The position numbers and the translations under genes are program-made. Below, piece after piece: positions 17,339 through 26,754 of a stretch of 64,000 nt of DNA; the stretch's first letter is position 1; each line of letters starts with the position of its first letter. The notes beneath the pieces were generated by a model. It was not told where the DNA came from and did no database searches. It saw only the letters and a list, made by a program, of their open reading frames with translations. This stretch comes from Prochlorococcus_E sp000760215. Its GTDB lineage: Bacteria > Cyanobacteriota > Cyanobacteriia > PCC-6307 > Cyanobiaceae. Location of the stretch: NCBI RefSeq assembly GCF_047303175.1, contig NZ_CP138945.1. One strand, given 5' to 3'.

Positions 17339-18427
17339 ATGGGAAGTAGTTTTGGTGCTTTATTCCGTGTATCCACATTTGGTGAATCTCATGGTGGAGG
17401 GGTTGGTGTCATCGTTGAAGGATGTCCTCCTAGATTGGAATTAGATATTGGCAAAATACAAAATGAACTTGATCGGCGTAGACCTGGGCAGAGTAAAATC
17501 ACCACGCCTAGAAAGGAATTAGATCAAGTAGAAATTTTGAGCGGAATAGTTGAAAGAAAAACTCTTGGTACACCGATAGCAATGATGGTACGGAATCAAG
17601 ATCAAAGGCCAGGAGATTACAAGGGTATAAAGAATGTTTTCAGACCATCTCATGCTGATGGAACTTATCACTTGAAATATGGGGTTCAAGCTGTTAGTGG
17701 AGGGGGAAGAGCTTCTGCTCGAGAAACAATCGGACGAGTTGCAGCTGGAGCAATTGCCAAGCAAATACTTCACAAGGCTTATAAAACCGAGGTCCTTGCC
17801 TGGGTAAGGCGAATTCATGATATAGAAGCTCAGATAGATATAAATCAAATTAGTTTTCAAGATATTGAGTCAAATATTGTTCGTTGTCCAAATCTTGAAA
17901 CTGCAAATTTAATGATCAAAAGGATTGAAGAGATTAGTAGGGAAGGTGATTCATGTGGTGGTTTGATCGAATGTGTTGTTCGAAATGTACCAGGAGGACT
18001 AGGAATGCCTGTCTTTGACAAATTAGAGGCTGATTTCGCTAAGGCTTTAATGTCTTTACCAGCAAGTAAGGGGTTTGAAGTTGGATCAGGCTTTGGGGGC
18101 ACATTCTTAAAAGGGAGTGAACATAATGATGCTTTTTTGTCTTCCGATGGGAATGGCTTGAAAACTGCTTCAAATAATTCAGGAGGCATTCAAGGAGGTA
18201 TTAGTAATGGAGAGCCAATCATCCTTAGAGTTGGATTTAAACCAACAGCGACAATTCGTAAGGAGCAGCAAACTATTGATTCAGAAGGTAATCAAACTAT
18301 GCTTGCGGCAAAAGGTAGGCATGATCCATGTGTTTTACCTAGAGCAGTCCCAATGGTTGAAGCAATGGTTTCCATTGTCTTGACGGATCACCTCTTAAGG
18401 AATCAAGGTCAGTGCAGCTTGTGGTAA
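17339..18427 (+). CDS. aroC: Chorismate synthase
   Basis: A 362-residue AroC, the last step of the shikimate pathway (EPSP to chorismate, with reduced FMN as cofactor). Signatures are FGESHGGGVGV near the start, the RRPGQS block (about residues 47-52), the SGGGRASARET block and a GRHDPCVLPRAVPM block near the C-terminus. The frame opens further upstream with a non-ATG codon, but the ATG at 17339 gives the usual MGSSFGALFRV start and has CAGGAGAT about 12 bases upstream, so I use it. It converges with the KDPG aldolase gene over a 90-base spacer in which I see no clear terminator. Confidence 0.97.
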   Translation: MGSSFGALFRVSTFGESHGGGVGVIVEGCPPRLELDIGKIQNELDRRRPGQSKITTPRKELDQVEILSGIVERKTLGTPIAMMVRNQDQRPGDYKGIKNVFRPSHADGTYHLKYGVQAVSGGGRASARETIGRVAAGAIAKQILHKAYKTEVLAWVRRIHDIEAQIDINQISFQDIESNIVRCPNLETANLMIKRIEEISREGDSCGGLIECVVRNVPGGLGMPVFDKLEADFAKALMSLPASKGFEVGSGFGGTFLKGSEHNDAFLSSDGNGLKTASNNSGGIQGGISNGEPIILRVGFKPTATIRKEQQTIDSEGNQTMLAAKGRHDPCVLPRAVPMVEAMVSIVLTDHLLRNQGQCSLW

Positions 18428-18517
18428 GGATTAAGGATAAGCTCTCAACTTAAACACTACATTCTTCTATAAAACTTTTCGTAACTTATAAGACTTCTCT
18501 ATTTAATAGACTCTAAC

Positions 18518-19195
18518 TTATTTAAACACTGCTTTTATGGATGAAGCGAAAGTAGGATCTATGTGATTATTTTCTATCAATGATTTACCTAGAACAATTG
18601 CATTATAACCTTCACTAATCCATGGCTTAATATCCTTAATCTCCATTCCACCAGCTGCAATAATTAGTGGTAAAGGGGTTAAAGTATTTTTTAAATGTTT
18701 TAAATAGTCAATCCCTAAAATTGATGCGGGGAAGAGTTTAATCACTCTAAAACCCCATGTAAATGCATGTTGAATTTCTGTGGGGGAAAATAGACCAGGT
18801 ATCACTAATTGCCCTAATTCTCTAGACTTGTATTGAAGTTCTTCATTCCAACAGGGTGACATTGCAAAGCTAAATCCAAGATCTTTAATTACTTCTAACG
18901 CTTTAGTATTGTTAATGGATGCTACTCCAAAAGATATTTCCCTAAATTGATTTCTAATTTCTTTGATAAAAAGAATCCAATTTGGATGCTCTGACCAGGC
19001 TATTTCTATGTTTCTAATACCAGAATAATTTAGAGTATTTATTAAATCGACTATTGAAGCTGTTGATAACCTCTCAAGATCTTCTTCAGAGATTCTTATC
19101 AATACAATTAAAGGTTGGGAAGTTATCGAAGCAATTAATGCATCTTGTTTGGCTTCCCATAATCTATAAGATTTTGTTTTAGATGTATTCAGCAA
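18518..19195 (-). CDS. eda: KDPG/KHG aldolase family protein (Eda-like)
   Basis: A 225-residue class I aldolase of the 2-keto-3-deoxy-6-phosphogluconate type, which splits KDPG into pyruvate and glyceraldehyde-3-phosphate in the Entner-Doudoroff route. The Schiff-base lysine is in IKLFPAS (about residue 153). The acidic residue of the first strand fits NIEIAW, and the phosphate site fits IIAAGGM. The start ATG lies 17 bases inside the 3' end of ftsH, on the same strand, so it may be translated by re-initiation. Family assignment is firm. The physiological substrate is inferred, since some members act on other 2-keto acids. Confidence 0.85.
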   Translation of the reverse strand: MLNTSKTKSYRLWEAKQDALIASITSQPLIVLIRISEEDLERLSTASIVDLINTLNYSGIRNIEIAWSEHPNWILFIKEIRNQFREISFGVASINNTKALEVIKDLGFSFAMSPCWNEELQYKSRELGQLVIPGLFSPTEIQHAFTWGFRVIKLFPASILGIDYLKHLKNTLTPLPLIIAAGGMEIKDIKPWISEGYNAIVLGKSLIENNHIDPTFASSIKAVFK

Positions 19196-21029
19196 CTTTT
19201 ACTTCACGTTTGATCAATAATTGTTGAAGATCATCCGCATCTACTGTTTCTTTCTCAACGAGCATTTCAGCAAGTTCATCAAGAACAGATCTATTGTCTT
19301 CAAGTGCTTTAGTTGCCCTTTTATAAGCTATATCAACCAAAGACGACACTTCATCATCAATTGTTGCAGCAGTATCTTCTGAAAAGTCTCTTTCAGCCGC
19401 TATATCTCTTCCTAGAAACATGCCACCTTGTGAACGGCCTAATGCAACTGGGCCTATTTTTTCACTCATCCCAAATCGAGTAACCATTTGCCTTGCAACT
19501 TGTGCAACTTGTTTTAGATCATTAGATGCTCCAGTTGTGACTTCGTCTTCTCCATAGACTATTTCTTCTGCAACTCTTCCCCCTAATGCAACTGCCATCT
19601 GATTTTGTAAATAAGACCTTGAATAAAGACCAGATTCCATTCTTTCTTCGCTGGGTGTGAAAAATGTAAGACCTCCAGCTTGACCTCGAGGAATAATCGA
19701 GATTTTTTGAACAGGGTCATAATCTGGCATTACTGCTCCAACTAGAGCATGACCAGCTTCGTGATAGGCAACTAATTCTTTACGTTTATTACTCATTACA
19801 CGGTCTTTTTTCTCCGGTCCTGCCATTACTCTTTCAATAGCATCACCAATTTCTAAATTGCTTACTTCAGTATGCTCTCTTCTGGCAGCTAGAATTGCAG
19901 CTTCATTGAGCAAATTGGCCAGATCTGCTCCAGTAAAACCTGGAGTTCTCCTTGCAACTTGATCTAGATCAACATCTTTTGAAAGAGTCTTTTCTCTAGC
20001 ATGGACTTTTAGGATTTGAAGACGCCCTACATAGTCAGGCCTGTCAACAACGACTTGCCTGTCAAAACGGCCAGGCCTTAATAGAGCAGAGTCCAGAACA
20101 TCTGGTCTATTAGTTGCAGCAACAATGATAATTCCTGTATTGCCTTCAAACCCATCCATCTCAGTGAGTAACTGGTTGAGAGTCTGCTCTCTTTCGTCAT
20201 TACCACCACCTAGACCAGCCCCTCTTTGACGTCCCACTGCGTCAATCTCATCAATAAAGACAATGCATGGAGCATTCTTTTTGGCTTGTTCAAAAAGATC
20301 TCTTACACGACTTGCTCCTACACCAACGAACATTTCTACAAATTCTGAACCTGATATTGAGAAGAATGGTACTGCAGCTTCTCCAGCAACAGCTTTAGCT
20401 AAAAGAGTTTTGCCTGTTCCAGGAGGACCAACAAGAAGAACCCCTTTGGGGATCTTTGCTCCAACGGCAGTAAATCGATCAGGATTCTTTAAGAAATCTA
20501 CAACTTCTGAAAGTTCTAGTTTTGCACCTTCAATGCCAGCCACATCTCCAAATGTAACTTGAGTAGAAGGCTCCATTTGTAAGCGAGCTTTGCTTTTTCC
20601 AAAACTCATTGCTGGATTTCCGCCGCCCCCGCCGCCCTGAGAACGTCTGAATAGAAAAAATAATCCTCCTAAAAGAAGTACTGGAAAGATTAAACTGCTC
20701 GCTGCTTGCTGCCAGGGATTTGCTTGTTGTGTTGGTTGAACTGCAATATCCACATCGTTTTCAGTAAGCAGTTGCAAGAGATCATTGTCAGGAGCAAGAT
20801 TTACTTTTGCTCGAGTACCATCATTTTCAATTATCTGTGCTGTCCCATTATCAGGAGAGATGAAGACCCTGCTAATTTGTTTCTCTTGAACAGCCTCAAT
20901 GAAATCACTATATCTAAGTGTTCTCGATTCTTGAGGTTGATTGGGTCTGTCTAAAAAGGCAGTCCCAACAAATATTATTACTACAACCATAAGGAAGTAG
21001 ATAGCTATGTTTCGCCAGCGTTTGTTCAA
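19179..21029 (-). CDS. ftsH: FtsH ATP-dependent zinc metalloprotease
   Basis: A 616-residue membrane protease with two N-terminal transmembrane segments (about residues 8-24 and 110-126) flanking a lumenal domain. The AAA module has Walker A GPPGTGKT (about 201-208), Walker B IVFIDEIDAVG and the SRH region RPDVLDSALLRPGRFDRQ. The zinc site is HEAGH (about 424-428). A glycine-rich linker, RRSQGGGGGG, follows the second membrane span. The sequence most resembles the thylakoid FtsH2 (slr0228)-like group that degrades damaged D1 during photosystem II repair, which fits its place near psbA and psbO. It lies 48 bases after sat on the same strand. Confidence 0.97.
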   Translation of the reverse strand: MNKRWRNIAIYFLMVVVIIFVGTAFLDRPNQPQESRTLRYSDFIEAVQEKQISRVFISPDNGTAQIIENDGTRAKVNLAPDNDLLQLLTENDVDIAVQPTQQANPWQQAASSLIFPVLLLGGLFFLFRRSQGGGGGGNPAMSFGKSKARLQMEPSTQVTFGDVAGIEGAKLELSEVVDFLKNPDRFTAVGAKIPKGVLLVGPPGTGKTLLAKAVAGEAAVPFFSISGSEFVEMFVGVGASRVRDLFEQAKKNAPCIVFIDEIDAVGRQRGAGLGGGNDEREQTLNQLLTEMDGFEGNTGIIIVAATNRPDVLDSALLRPGRFDRQVVVDRPDYVGRLQILKVHAREKTLSKDVDLDQVARRTPGFTGADLANLLNEAAILAARREHTEVSNLEIGDAIERVMAGPEKKDRVMSNKRKELVAYHEAGHALVGAVMPDYDPVQKISIIPRGQAGGLTFFTPSEERMESGLYSRSYLQNQMAVALGGRVAEEIVYGEDEVTTGASNDLKQVAQVARQMVTRFGMSEKIGPVALGRSQGGMFLGRDIAAERDFSEDTAATIDDEVSSLVDIAYKRATKALEDNRSVLDELAEMLVEKETVDADDLQQLLIKREVKVAEYI

Positions 21030-21077
21030 AGGTCTTAATCGTGATACAACAATTTTAATAGAATTATGCGTTATCTG

Positions 21078-22250
21078 TTAGCCACCACGTAGTACTTCCA
21101 CCACACTACGAAATGCAAACCATTCTGGGATCTCTTCTCCATTGCGAAGCATTTCTCTGAATTGAGTACCACTTAATTTTTTAATGCTTAAACCACAACT
21201 CTTAGCATGATCAGCAGTGACATAGCCTTCTTCTTTCGTATAAACAAGATTTAAAGAAGCCACAGTTTGCATTCCTAGCTCTGGAGCACATTCTTTTGCA
21301 AAGTTCTGAGCGTCATAAGGGCCATAAAAGTCTTCTCCTGTTAATTGAGATTTGCAACCTGCCATATCACGACCAATTATGAAGTGTGAACACCCATAGT
21401 TTTTGCGGATGATCATATGCTGCAGCGCTTCTCTAGGACCAGCCATATGCATTGAGTAGGGTAGATATGCCCATCTGATATTTGGATTTTTCACTTCAGC
21501 AGCAAGACGCTCATAAGTTTTAAAACGAACTTCTCCAGGAATATCGTCTTGTTGGGTGGGTCCACATGTTGGATGAACTAAAACGACGGCACCCTTGCTT
21601 ACATTTTTCGCATCGAGAGCTTTGGTGAATAGTTCGTAATGAGCACGATGTATAGGATTTCTGCATTGAAATGCAACCACATCTTGATTGATGGGGAGTT
21701 CCTCTCTAACTTCTAATGGTGTTTTGCAAGGGAAAACTCTATGGGGAAGTTTTAATCCTTCGAGTTTTCCACCTAGGTAGAATTGTTTCCGTTCCATTGC
21801 AATCATTCTGACAGCAGGGTGCTCTAACGATGTAGTTCCATAGCACTGCTTCGCTTCAAGAACCTTGTCTGGTATCCATTTATCTGAAATTGTTAATATC
21901 GCTAGATCTTGATTTTGATAACGCAGAAGGACTCTGTCTCCAATGTTCAGATCATCACGGTCGGTATCCATAACAATTGGTAGACCAAATAAGTACCCCG
22001 ATGTTGTTCTATTCGTATTTACGACAGATTGATAATCTGCCTGATTCATAAATCCTTGCAGAGGAGAGAAGCCACCAATTAAAAGCAGCTCAATATCACA
22101 AGCATTACGATCTGAGCAATCTAATGTTGTGAAAACAGCTGCTTTACTTTCTTCTCGAGATTCTTCTGGAAGCATTAAATTTTCTAGCTTCCCACCATAT
22201 GGTTCTATAACTTCAGATCTAGGATTAGATAATGATTGGTTGGATGTCAT
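21078..22250 (-). CDS. sat: ATP sulfurylase (sulfate adenylyltransferase)
   Basis: A 390-residue single-domain Sat that makes adenosine 5'-phosphosulfate from ATP and sulfate, the first step of sulfate assimilation. The nucleotide-binding motifs QCRNPIHRAHYE (about residues 194-205) and GRDMAGCKS (about 294) are intact, as is VLVHPTCGPTQQDDIP between them. There is no C-terminal APS-kinase-like domain. It lies downstream of the psbO terminator, and a 12-base palindrome 54 bases upstream of its start may be part of its promoter. Likely first gene of a sat-ftsH-eda transcript. Confidence 0.97.
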   Translation of the reverse strand: MTSNQSLSNPRSEVIEPYGGKLENLMLPEESREESKAAVFTTLDCSDRNACDIELLLIGGFSPLQGFMNQADYQSVVNTNRTTSGYLFGLPIVMDTDRDDLNIGDRVLLRYQNQDLAILTISDKWIPDKVLEAKQCYGTTSLEHPAVRMIAMERKQFYLGGKLEGLKLPHRVFPCKTPLEVREELPINQDVVAFQCRNPIHRAHYELFTKALDAKNVSKGAVVLVHPTCGPTQQDDIPGEVRFKTYERLAAEVKNPNIRWAYLPYSMHMAGPREALQHMIIRKNYGCSHFIIGRDMAGCKSQLTGEDFYGPYDAQNFAKECAPELGMQTVASLNLVYTKEEGYVTADHAKSCGLSIKKLSGTQFREMLRNGEEIPEWFAFRSVVEVLRGG

Positions 22251-22303
22251 TACTGATTTATTGGCCCCCGGAGATTCTCCCAGATAGGGTGAAAAAAAAC
22301 TAG

Positions 22304-22315
22304 TGTGATATCACA
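22304..22315. promoter_or_regulatory. Perfect 12-base palindrome upstream of sat
   Basis: TGTGATATCACA is a perfect dyad 54 bases upstream of the sat ATG and directly beside the psbO terminator. It looks like an operator for a dimeric regulator. It resembles CRP/FNR half-sites, but the spacing is two bases rather than six, so a CRP-type site is unlikely. No regulator is identified. Confidence 0.35.
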
Positions 22316-22338
22316 AAAAAAAGGGAGTTGCCTCCCTT
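22313..22338 (-). terminator. psbO rho-independent terminator
   Basis: On the minus strand the sequence reads AAGGGAG, loop GCAA, CTCCCTT, then a run of T residues (the A-tract at 22315-22320 on the plus strand). It starts about 47 bases after the psbO stop and separates psbO from sat. Confidence 0.9.
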
Positions 22339-22384
22339 CTTTTTGTTTGCCTTACGGTTTTGATTAAAACGAAGTGCTTAACTT

Positions 22385-23176
22385 TTAGGCTTTGCGACCA
22401 TATAGTTCGCCAACGATTTTAACGTCAACGGGGTCTTTAGATCCAAGATCATTATCTGAAGGTTGGATGGCTACAAAAGATCCTGCAAATTCTTGAGTAT
22501 CAGAATCAACACTATCAATTGAAAGGGTGATTACCCCTTTGCCATCTAGGTCTCTTTTGATGTTTTCTTTTGCAAGATCCTCGTCATCACCACCTAAGGC
22601 AACTAGGCCTTGAGCGTATTCAACACCTGTATCCTTAGCCCGGCTTTTTGGATCTAAGAAGTCACCTGTGCGATAGCTAGGTGTATAAGTGGTTCCTGAT
22701 GCTTCAGCACCTGGCGATATTGATTTTCCTTTAAAATCAACTGCCATTGATTTAGCAGAGAAGACAAAGGGAAATTCCTCTCCAGTTGGAGAAAGAACAG
22801 TGATTAATTGGAAGTCAATTCCACCTTGCTCTTTGAAGGTGCTTCCAGAAACATCACCATAGACTTGTTCAACGGTTGTGTTGTTTCTTGGGCTAATAAT
22901 TTTTGCTGGTACAAACTCAGCTTTTGCTCTTTTTGATTTAGCAACCTTTACATACACCTCACTGGGGTGCATGCAGATGTCAGTAAGACCTCCATCAATA
23001 CTGAGTGATCCCTGAGATCCAGCAGATATTGTTGGGCAATCATTTGCTTTGCCGGTATTAACAACATCGGCAAATCTTGCATTACCTCTTTCTCCAGAGG
23101 CAGAGACACTAAGTGGGGCAGCTATAAAGGCGAGACAGAAAGCAAGCACCAGGGCTAGCAAAGGACGAAATCTCAT
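22385..23176 (-). CDS. psbO: Photosystem II manganese-stabilising protein PsbO
   Basis: A 263-residue lumenal extrinsic subunit that stabilises the oxygen-evolving cluster. It begins with a signal peptide (hydrophobic LLALVLAFCLAFIAAPL, cleavage expected near SVSASG). The conserved early Cys pair is present (NDCPTI and DICMHPSEVYV, about residues 47 and 68). A mature beta-barrel region follows, with GGIDFQLITVLSPTGEEFPFVFSAK and GSFVAIQPSDNDLG. The length is normal for cyanobacteria. It has its own terminator and a leader that can form GCGGT/ACCGC (23205-23209 with 23216-23220). Confidence 0.97.
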   Translation of the reverse strand: MRFRPLLALVLAFCLAFIAAPLSVSASGERGNARFADVVNTGKANDCPTISAGSQGSLSIDGGLTDICMHPSEVYVKVAKSKRAKAEFVPAKIISPRNNTTVEQVYGDVSGSTFKEQGGIDFQLITVLSPTGEEFPFVFSAKSMAVDFKGKSISPGAEASGTTYTPSYRTGDFLDPKSRAKDTGVEYAQGLVALGGDDEDLAKENIKRDLDGKGVITLSIDSVDSDTQEFAGSFVAIQPSDNDLGSKDPVDVKIVGELYGRKA

Positions 23177-23397
23177 GGATGTGAAGCCAAAAGGCCAAAT
23201 GAACGCGGTATAAAAACCGCCCTATTACTCAGTTCGGAGCTTACAGGGGGAAATGCGCCTTATGTATAGCCTTTACCAGCTCTAAACAACTCGTAGCTTA
23301 ATTATGGCGTTGAAAAACGGCCAATTTCGCTAGGATTCATTCTGGCACAGCCATTTTCACTGTTTTAAGCGTTGTTAACGAAATCTTGGGTCTGTTG

Positions 23398-24681
23398 TTA
23401 TTTTATTTTGATTTGGTCAATAAAATTAGTTTTTAGCACATCTAATAAATGATGAGCCAGCGATAATTTGCAATCGACCGGAATTTTTTCTACATGTTGT
23501 TCTGGCCCTATAAGCCAACCTCCATTGAATTCGGATCCAAATCCTTGATTCAATCTGTCAATAGGGTTTGCCATTAAGAGATCACATCCTTTTTGGTCCT
23601 TTTTGGAAATACCCAGCCTTTTTATTTCTTCATCACTGCCAGTTAAGGCAGCAAAACCAAGGAAAATTTGATTCTCTTTTTTATTTGAAATTAAATTTTT
23701 TAATAAATCGGGAACGATTTCAAATCTATCTTTCAGTGTTTCCAAAAGGTCACGCTTGGAGACTTTAATATTTGCATGTGTATTTGTTTTAATATCTGCC
23801 ACTGCTGCTGTCATAGCAATTACATCTGATTCTTTCTGAAGTTTTTCCATGGTTTTGTACATATCTTGAGCACTTCTAACTTGAAAACTATTCAAACCTT
23901 CTAATAGTGATGGTTTGATTTGCAGCTCACCATGGACTAAATGCACAGTTGCACCTCTGAATCTTGCGGCTTGAGCAAGAAGAATTCCCATTTTTCCACT
24001 ACTTCTATTAGTTATATATCTTGCTGCATCAATGTCTTCAATTGTTTTCCCAGCAGATACCAGAAGGTTTATTCCTTCCCAGTCCTTCTCAAATTCCACT
24101 TTCTTTTCCATCTGAACCTTTGCACTCTCTATAGCTAATTGGATTATGTCTGGATTACTCATTCGACCTTCTCCGATTCGATCGCATGCCAAGAGACCTT
24201 CAGATGGAGACAATGCGGTTACATTTTTAAACTCTTTAAGGGCTATCCAGTTCTTTTTAACTGCTGGGTTGTCCCACATAGCAGTATTCATTGCTGCAAC
24301 TGCAATTACTGGTTTCTCTGAAGCTAAAAGTACACTTGCTGCTAAACCTTCGCCAAGCCCATTTACCCATCTGGAAAGTGATGAAGCGCTTAATGGTGCT
24401 ACAACAACTACATTTGCCCACTCTGATAGCTCTATATGCAGAGGCCTTATGGTTTTTGGGTCCCATTGATCTTGATCTTGATAGCAATAATTTCTACTAA
24501 GCGTTGACAAAGATAATGGACTCACTAATTCAGATGCGCTGCTAGTTATCACGCAGCGAACTTCAGCCCCAGCTTTTATTAATTGGCTAATTAAAAGGGG
24601 AGTCTTTACAGCAGCAATGCTCCCTGAAGCAATAACAAGGATTCTATGGTTTTTTAATTTTTGTTGCCCTTCAATCTTCAT
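23398..24681 (-). CDS. coaBC: CoaBC: phosphopantothenoylcysteine decarboxylase/synthase
   Basis: A bifunctional ~427-residue coenzyme A biosynthesis enzyme. The N-terminal CoaC flavoprotein domain shows VIASGSIAAVKTP, the active His in PLHIELSEWANVVVVAPLSA and the AAMNTAMWDNPAV block. The C-terminal CoaB domain has LVSAGKTIEDIDAARYITNRSSGKMG, AMTAAVADI and KKDQKGCDLLMANP. An in-frame start six codons upstream also exists; I prefer MKIEGQQ at 24681, which overlaps the upstream 81-residue gene by 11 bases. Both domains look complete. Confidence 0.95.
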   Translation of the reverse strand: MKIEGQQKLKNHRILVIASGSIAAVKTPLLISQLIKAGAEVRCVITSSASELVSPLSLSTLSRNYCYQDQDQWDPKTIRPLHIELSEWANVVVVAPLSASSLSRWVNGLGEGLAASVLLASEKPVIAVAAMNTAMWDNPAVKKNWIALKEFKNVTALSPSEGLLACDRIGEGRMSNPDIIQLAIESAKVQMEKKVEFEKDWEGINLLVSAGKTIEDIDAARYITNRSSGKMGILLAQAARFRGATVHLVHGELQIKPSLLEGLNSFQVRSAQDMYKTMEKLQKESDVIAMTAAVADIKTNTHANIKVSKRDLLETLKDRFEIVPDLLKNLISNKKENQIFLGFAALTGSDEEIKRLGISKKDQKGCDLLMANPIDRLNQGFGSEFNGGWLIGPEQHVEKIPVDCKLSLAHHLLDVLKTNFIDQIKIK

Positions 24682-24916
24682 CAAATGGCTCCTGATCAAT
24701 TAAATGGTGATAATCAAGAGTTAATTCTGGCCGATGTATAGCTAATGCTCGAAGAAGATGCCAGTCATTTAAGCTTTCAAATGGGCTGAGATAATCTTCT
24801 TCTTCGAGTCTTTCGGCAAGTTGAGCAGTTGATTTATCATCAAAAGTGAAGAGAAGTTCTTCTGTTATCTTTACATCTGAATCTGAACATCCATTTTCCT
24901 TGTTTTGATTGGTCAT
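24671..24916 (-). CDS. DUF2555-like small cyanobacterial protein
   Basis: An 81-residue acidic protein. The stretch STAQLAERLEEEDYLSPFE followed by DWHLLRALAIHRPEL matches my recollection of the cyanobacteria-specific DUF2555 family. It has no membrane segment and no known function. It overlaps the coaBC start, so the two are probably co-transcribed. Confidence 0.75.
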   Translation of the reverse strand: MTNQNKENGCSDSDVKITEELLFTFDDKSTAQLAERLEEEDYLSPFESLNDWHLLRALAIHRPELTLDYHHLIDQEPFDED

Positions 24917-25136
24917 GGTTTTTTATTGTATATAGAATCAATTCCTTTTCAGTTGCTTTATTGACTTGAGATATCTTTTAAAATTTTGAGTGCTCATTTT
25001 AAAAATTCCTTGTTGATTTATTCTCACATAGTTAAGCCTAAGCCTTAAATGATAACTTTATGTGCAATTCCTTGGTTCTGCCTGCCAGAAGGTAATTAAT
25101 GATGTAAAAGGAGTTATTAAGAATTTAGAGGTTTTC

Positions 25137-25337
25137 ATGTCTCAGACTAAAAGAGAGCAGGTTGTTAGTCATCTTAGATACGTCAGACAAGAGCTTAGAG
25201 AGATGCATCAAGGAGTTTTGGATGATGGCTTATTGCCTGAACCAGGGGAAATTAGAGGTGTGATGGCACAAATGGAAGCTTTGTATGAATTGCTTGAGGG
25301 CAAATCAAAATCTAAAACTAAGATAGAGAGCGCTTAG
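25137..25337 (+). CDS. Small helical protein of unknown function (66 aa)
   Basis: A 66-residue charged, helical protein (REQVVSHLRYVRQELREMHQG, then MAQMEALYELLEG). The frame extends 25 codons upstream to 25062, but the internal ATG at 25137 has an AGAGG element about eight bases before it and gives a clean MSQTKREQ start, so I use it. I do not recognise the family. The basic tail (KSKSKTK) could contact nucleic acid or membrane lipid, but this is only a guess. Confidence 0.6.
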   Translation: MSQTKREQVVSHLRYVRQELREMHQGVLDDGLLPEPGEIRGVMAQMEALYELLEGKSKSKTKIESA

Positions 25338-25388
25338 ATTCATTTGGAATTAAATGCTCTAATCAGATAATTATTAAAGATCTTTAGA

Positions 25389-25718
25389 ATGAAGTATCAC
25401 GAAACAGGGTTTAATCGTAATTTAATAAATATAATTCGACGCTTAGATTTATGGGCGGAGAATCCTTGGAGAAAGTATTCTTTTTTTATTATCATCTTTT
25501 TTTCGGCGTTCTTTCTAGGAAGCTCAATAGGAATGATTAATGGTGTACTTGCTCTAATGGATCCAATAGGAGCTTTTTTCACGGTTGTTATTATAGAAAT
25601 ATTAGTACGTTTTAGAAATATTAATAAAGAGAAACAATCAATTTCAATACCAATGATTGATAGCTTCAGAATGGGCTTTGTATATGGCTTGTTTATGGAA
25701 GGTTTGAAATTATTCTAA
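25389..25718 (+). CDS. ycf20: Ycf20/DUF565 family membrane protein
   Basis: A 109-residue protein with two hydrophobic segments (about residues 31-50 and 55-75) and a short amphipathic end. The conserved pattern NPWRKYS, FFLGSSIGMI, DPIGAFF and the C-terminal MGFVYGLFMEGLKL fits the Ycf20/DUF565 family of cyanobacteria and plastids. Plant homologues have been linked to thermal energy dissipation, but the bacterial role is unclear. It lies 51 bases after the previous small gene. Confidence 0.85.
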   Translation: MKYHETGFNRNLINIIRRLDLWAENPWRKYSFFIIIFFSAFFLGSSIGMINGVLALMDPIGAFFTVVIIEILVRFRNINKEKQSISIPMIDSFRMGFVYGLFMEGLKLF

Positions 25719-25737
25719 AAATCTGATTGATAGCTAT

Positions 25738-26754
25738 TTAATTATTTGTTGCTGCAAGAAGATAAAGAAGAGCCATCCTTACAGGTATACCATTTGCGAC
25801 TTGATTATCAACTAAGCATATCGAATTGTCATCAAGTAATTCACTGCTAATTTCAATACCTCTATTAACAGGTCCTGGATGTAAGACAGGGATATGTTTT
25901 TCGCTCCACTTAAGTTTCTCATGAGTAAGTCCATAGTCGATATGATATTGGTCTAAATTTGCAATTAAGTTCTCTGTCATTCTTTCTTTTTGTAGTCTTA
26001 GAGCAATAACAGCGTCTGTATTTTTTAAAGCGTCTTTTAGTGATCTAACTATTGATATTTTCCCACGACTTTTTATCGGATCTTTTTCTTGTCCTGATGG
26101 AGGCTCTTCTGCAAACTTTGCAAAGTCATCTGGAAGAAGAGTCGGTGGTCCGCAAAGAGCAATATTTGCACCACATCCTGTAAGACTCCAAAGATTTGAT
26201 CTAGCCACCCTAGAATGCAGAATGTCTCCAACAATAGTAATTTTCTTTCCGAAAAGATTTTTTGGGGCTGGGTTGCTCTTGTCGAAAAATTCAGTCAATG
26301 TAAACAAATCAAGAAGAGCTTGACTTGGGTGGCTATGCAAACCATCTCCACCATTGAGGATTGCGACTTTTTTGTCTTTTTGATCTAAATACTTTGCTAA
26401 TTGTTCAGGGACTCCAGTGCAGCTATGGCGAACAATAAGGACATCTGCCCCCATTGCGACATAAGTCATTGCGGTATCTAGAGGCGTTTCGCCCTTGGAT
26501 ATTGAACTGGTTGAAGGGGTAAAAGATTGAACATCTGCTGAAAGGCGCTTTGCAGCAAGCTCAAAACTGCTTCTAGTCCTTGTACTTGGCTCAAAAAATA
26601 AAGTTGTTATTAGACGTCCTTGAAGAGCAGGCAATTTTCTTGCTCCAGATTTGGGCAGTTTTTTGAAACGATTAGCAAGTTGTATGACATTTTGGTAGTC
26701 CTCAAAAGAAAAAGAGGATAAGTCAATGATGTGCTTATGATTCCAATTGCTCAT
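25738..26754 (-). CDS. pyrB: Aspartate carbamoyltransferase catalytic subunit
   Basis: A 338-residue PyrB that forms N-carbamoyl-aspartate from carbamoyl phosphate and aspartate in pyrimidine synthesis. The carbamoyl-phosphate site FEPSTRTRSSFELAAKRL (about residues 53-70) is intact, along with the later LHPGPVNRG block and the HSHPSQALLDLFT segment. No regulatory PyrI is seen nearby, as is usual in cyanobacteria. The start overlaps the stop of the DNA glycosylase gene by four bases. Confidence 0.97.
   Translation of the reverse strand: MSNWNHKHIIDLSSFSFEDYQNVIQLANRFKKLPKSGARKLPALQGRLITTLFFEPSTRTRSSFELAAKRLSADVQSFTPSTSSISKGETPLDTAMTYVAMGADVLIVRHSCTGVPEQLAKYLDQKDKKVAILNGGDGLHSHPSQALLDLFTLTEFFDKSNPAPKNLFGKKITIVGDILHSRVARSNLWSLTGCGANIALCGPPTLLPDDFAKFAEEPPSGQEKDPIKSRGKISIVRSLKDALKNTDAVIALRLQKERMTENLIANLDQYHIDYGLTHEKLKWSEKHIPVLHPGPVNRGIEISSELLDDNSICLVDNQVANGIPVRMALLYLLAATNN

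Noticed and set aside
17519..18189. Long antisense ORFs within aroC
   Set aside because: Shadows of a strong coding gene in other frames.
22304..22315. CRP/FNR-type site
   Set aside because: Half-sites are two bases apart instead of six.
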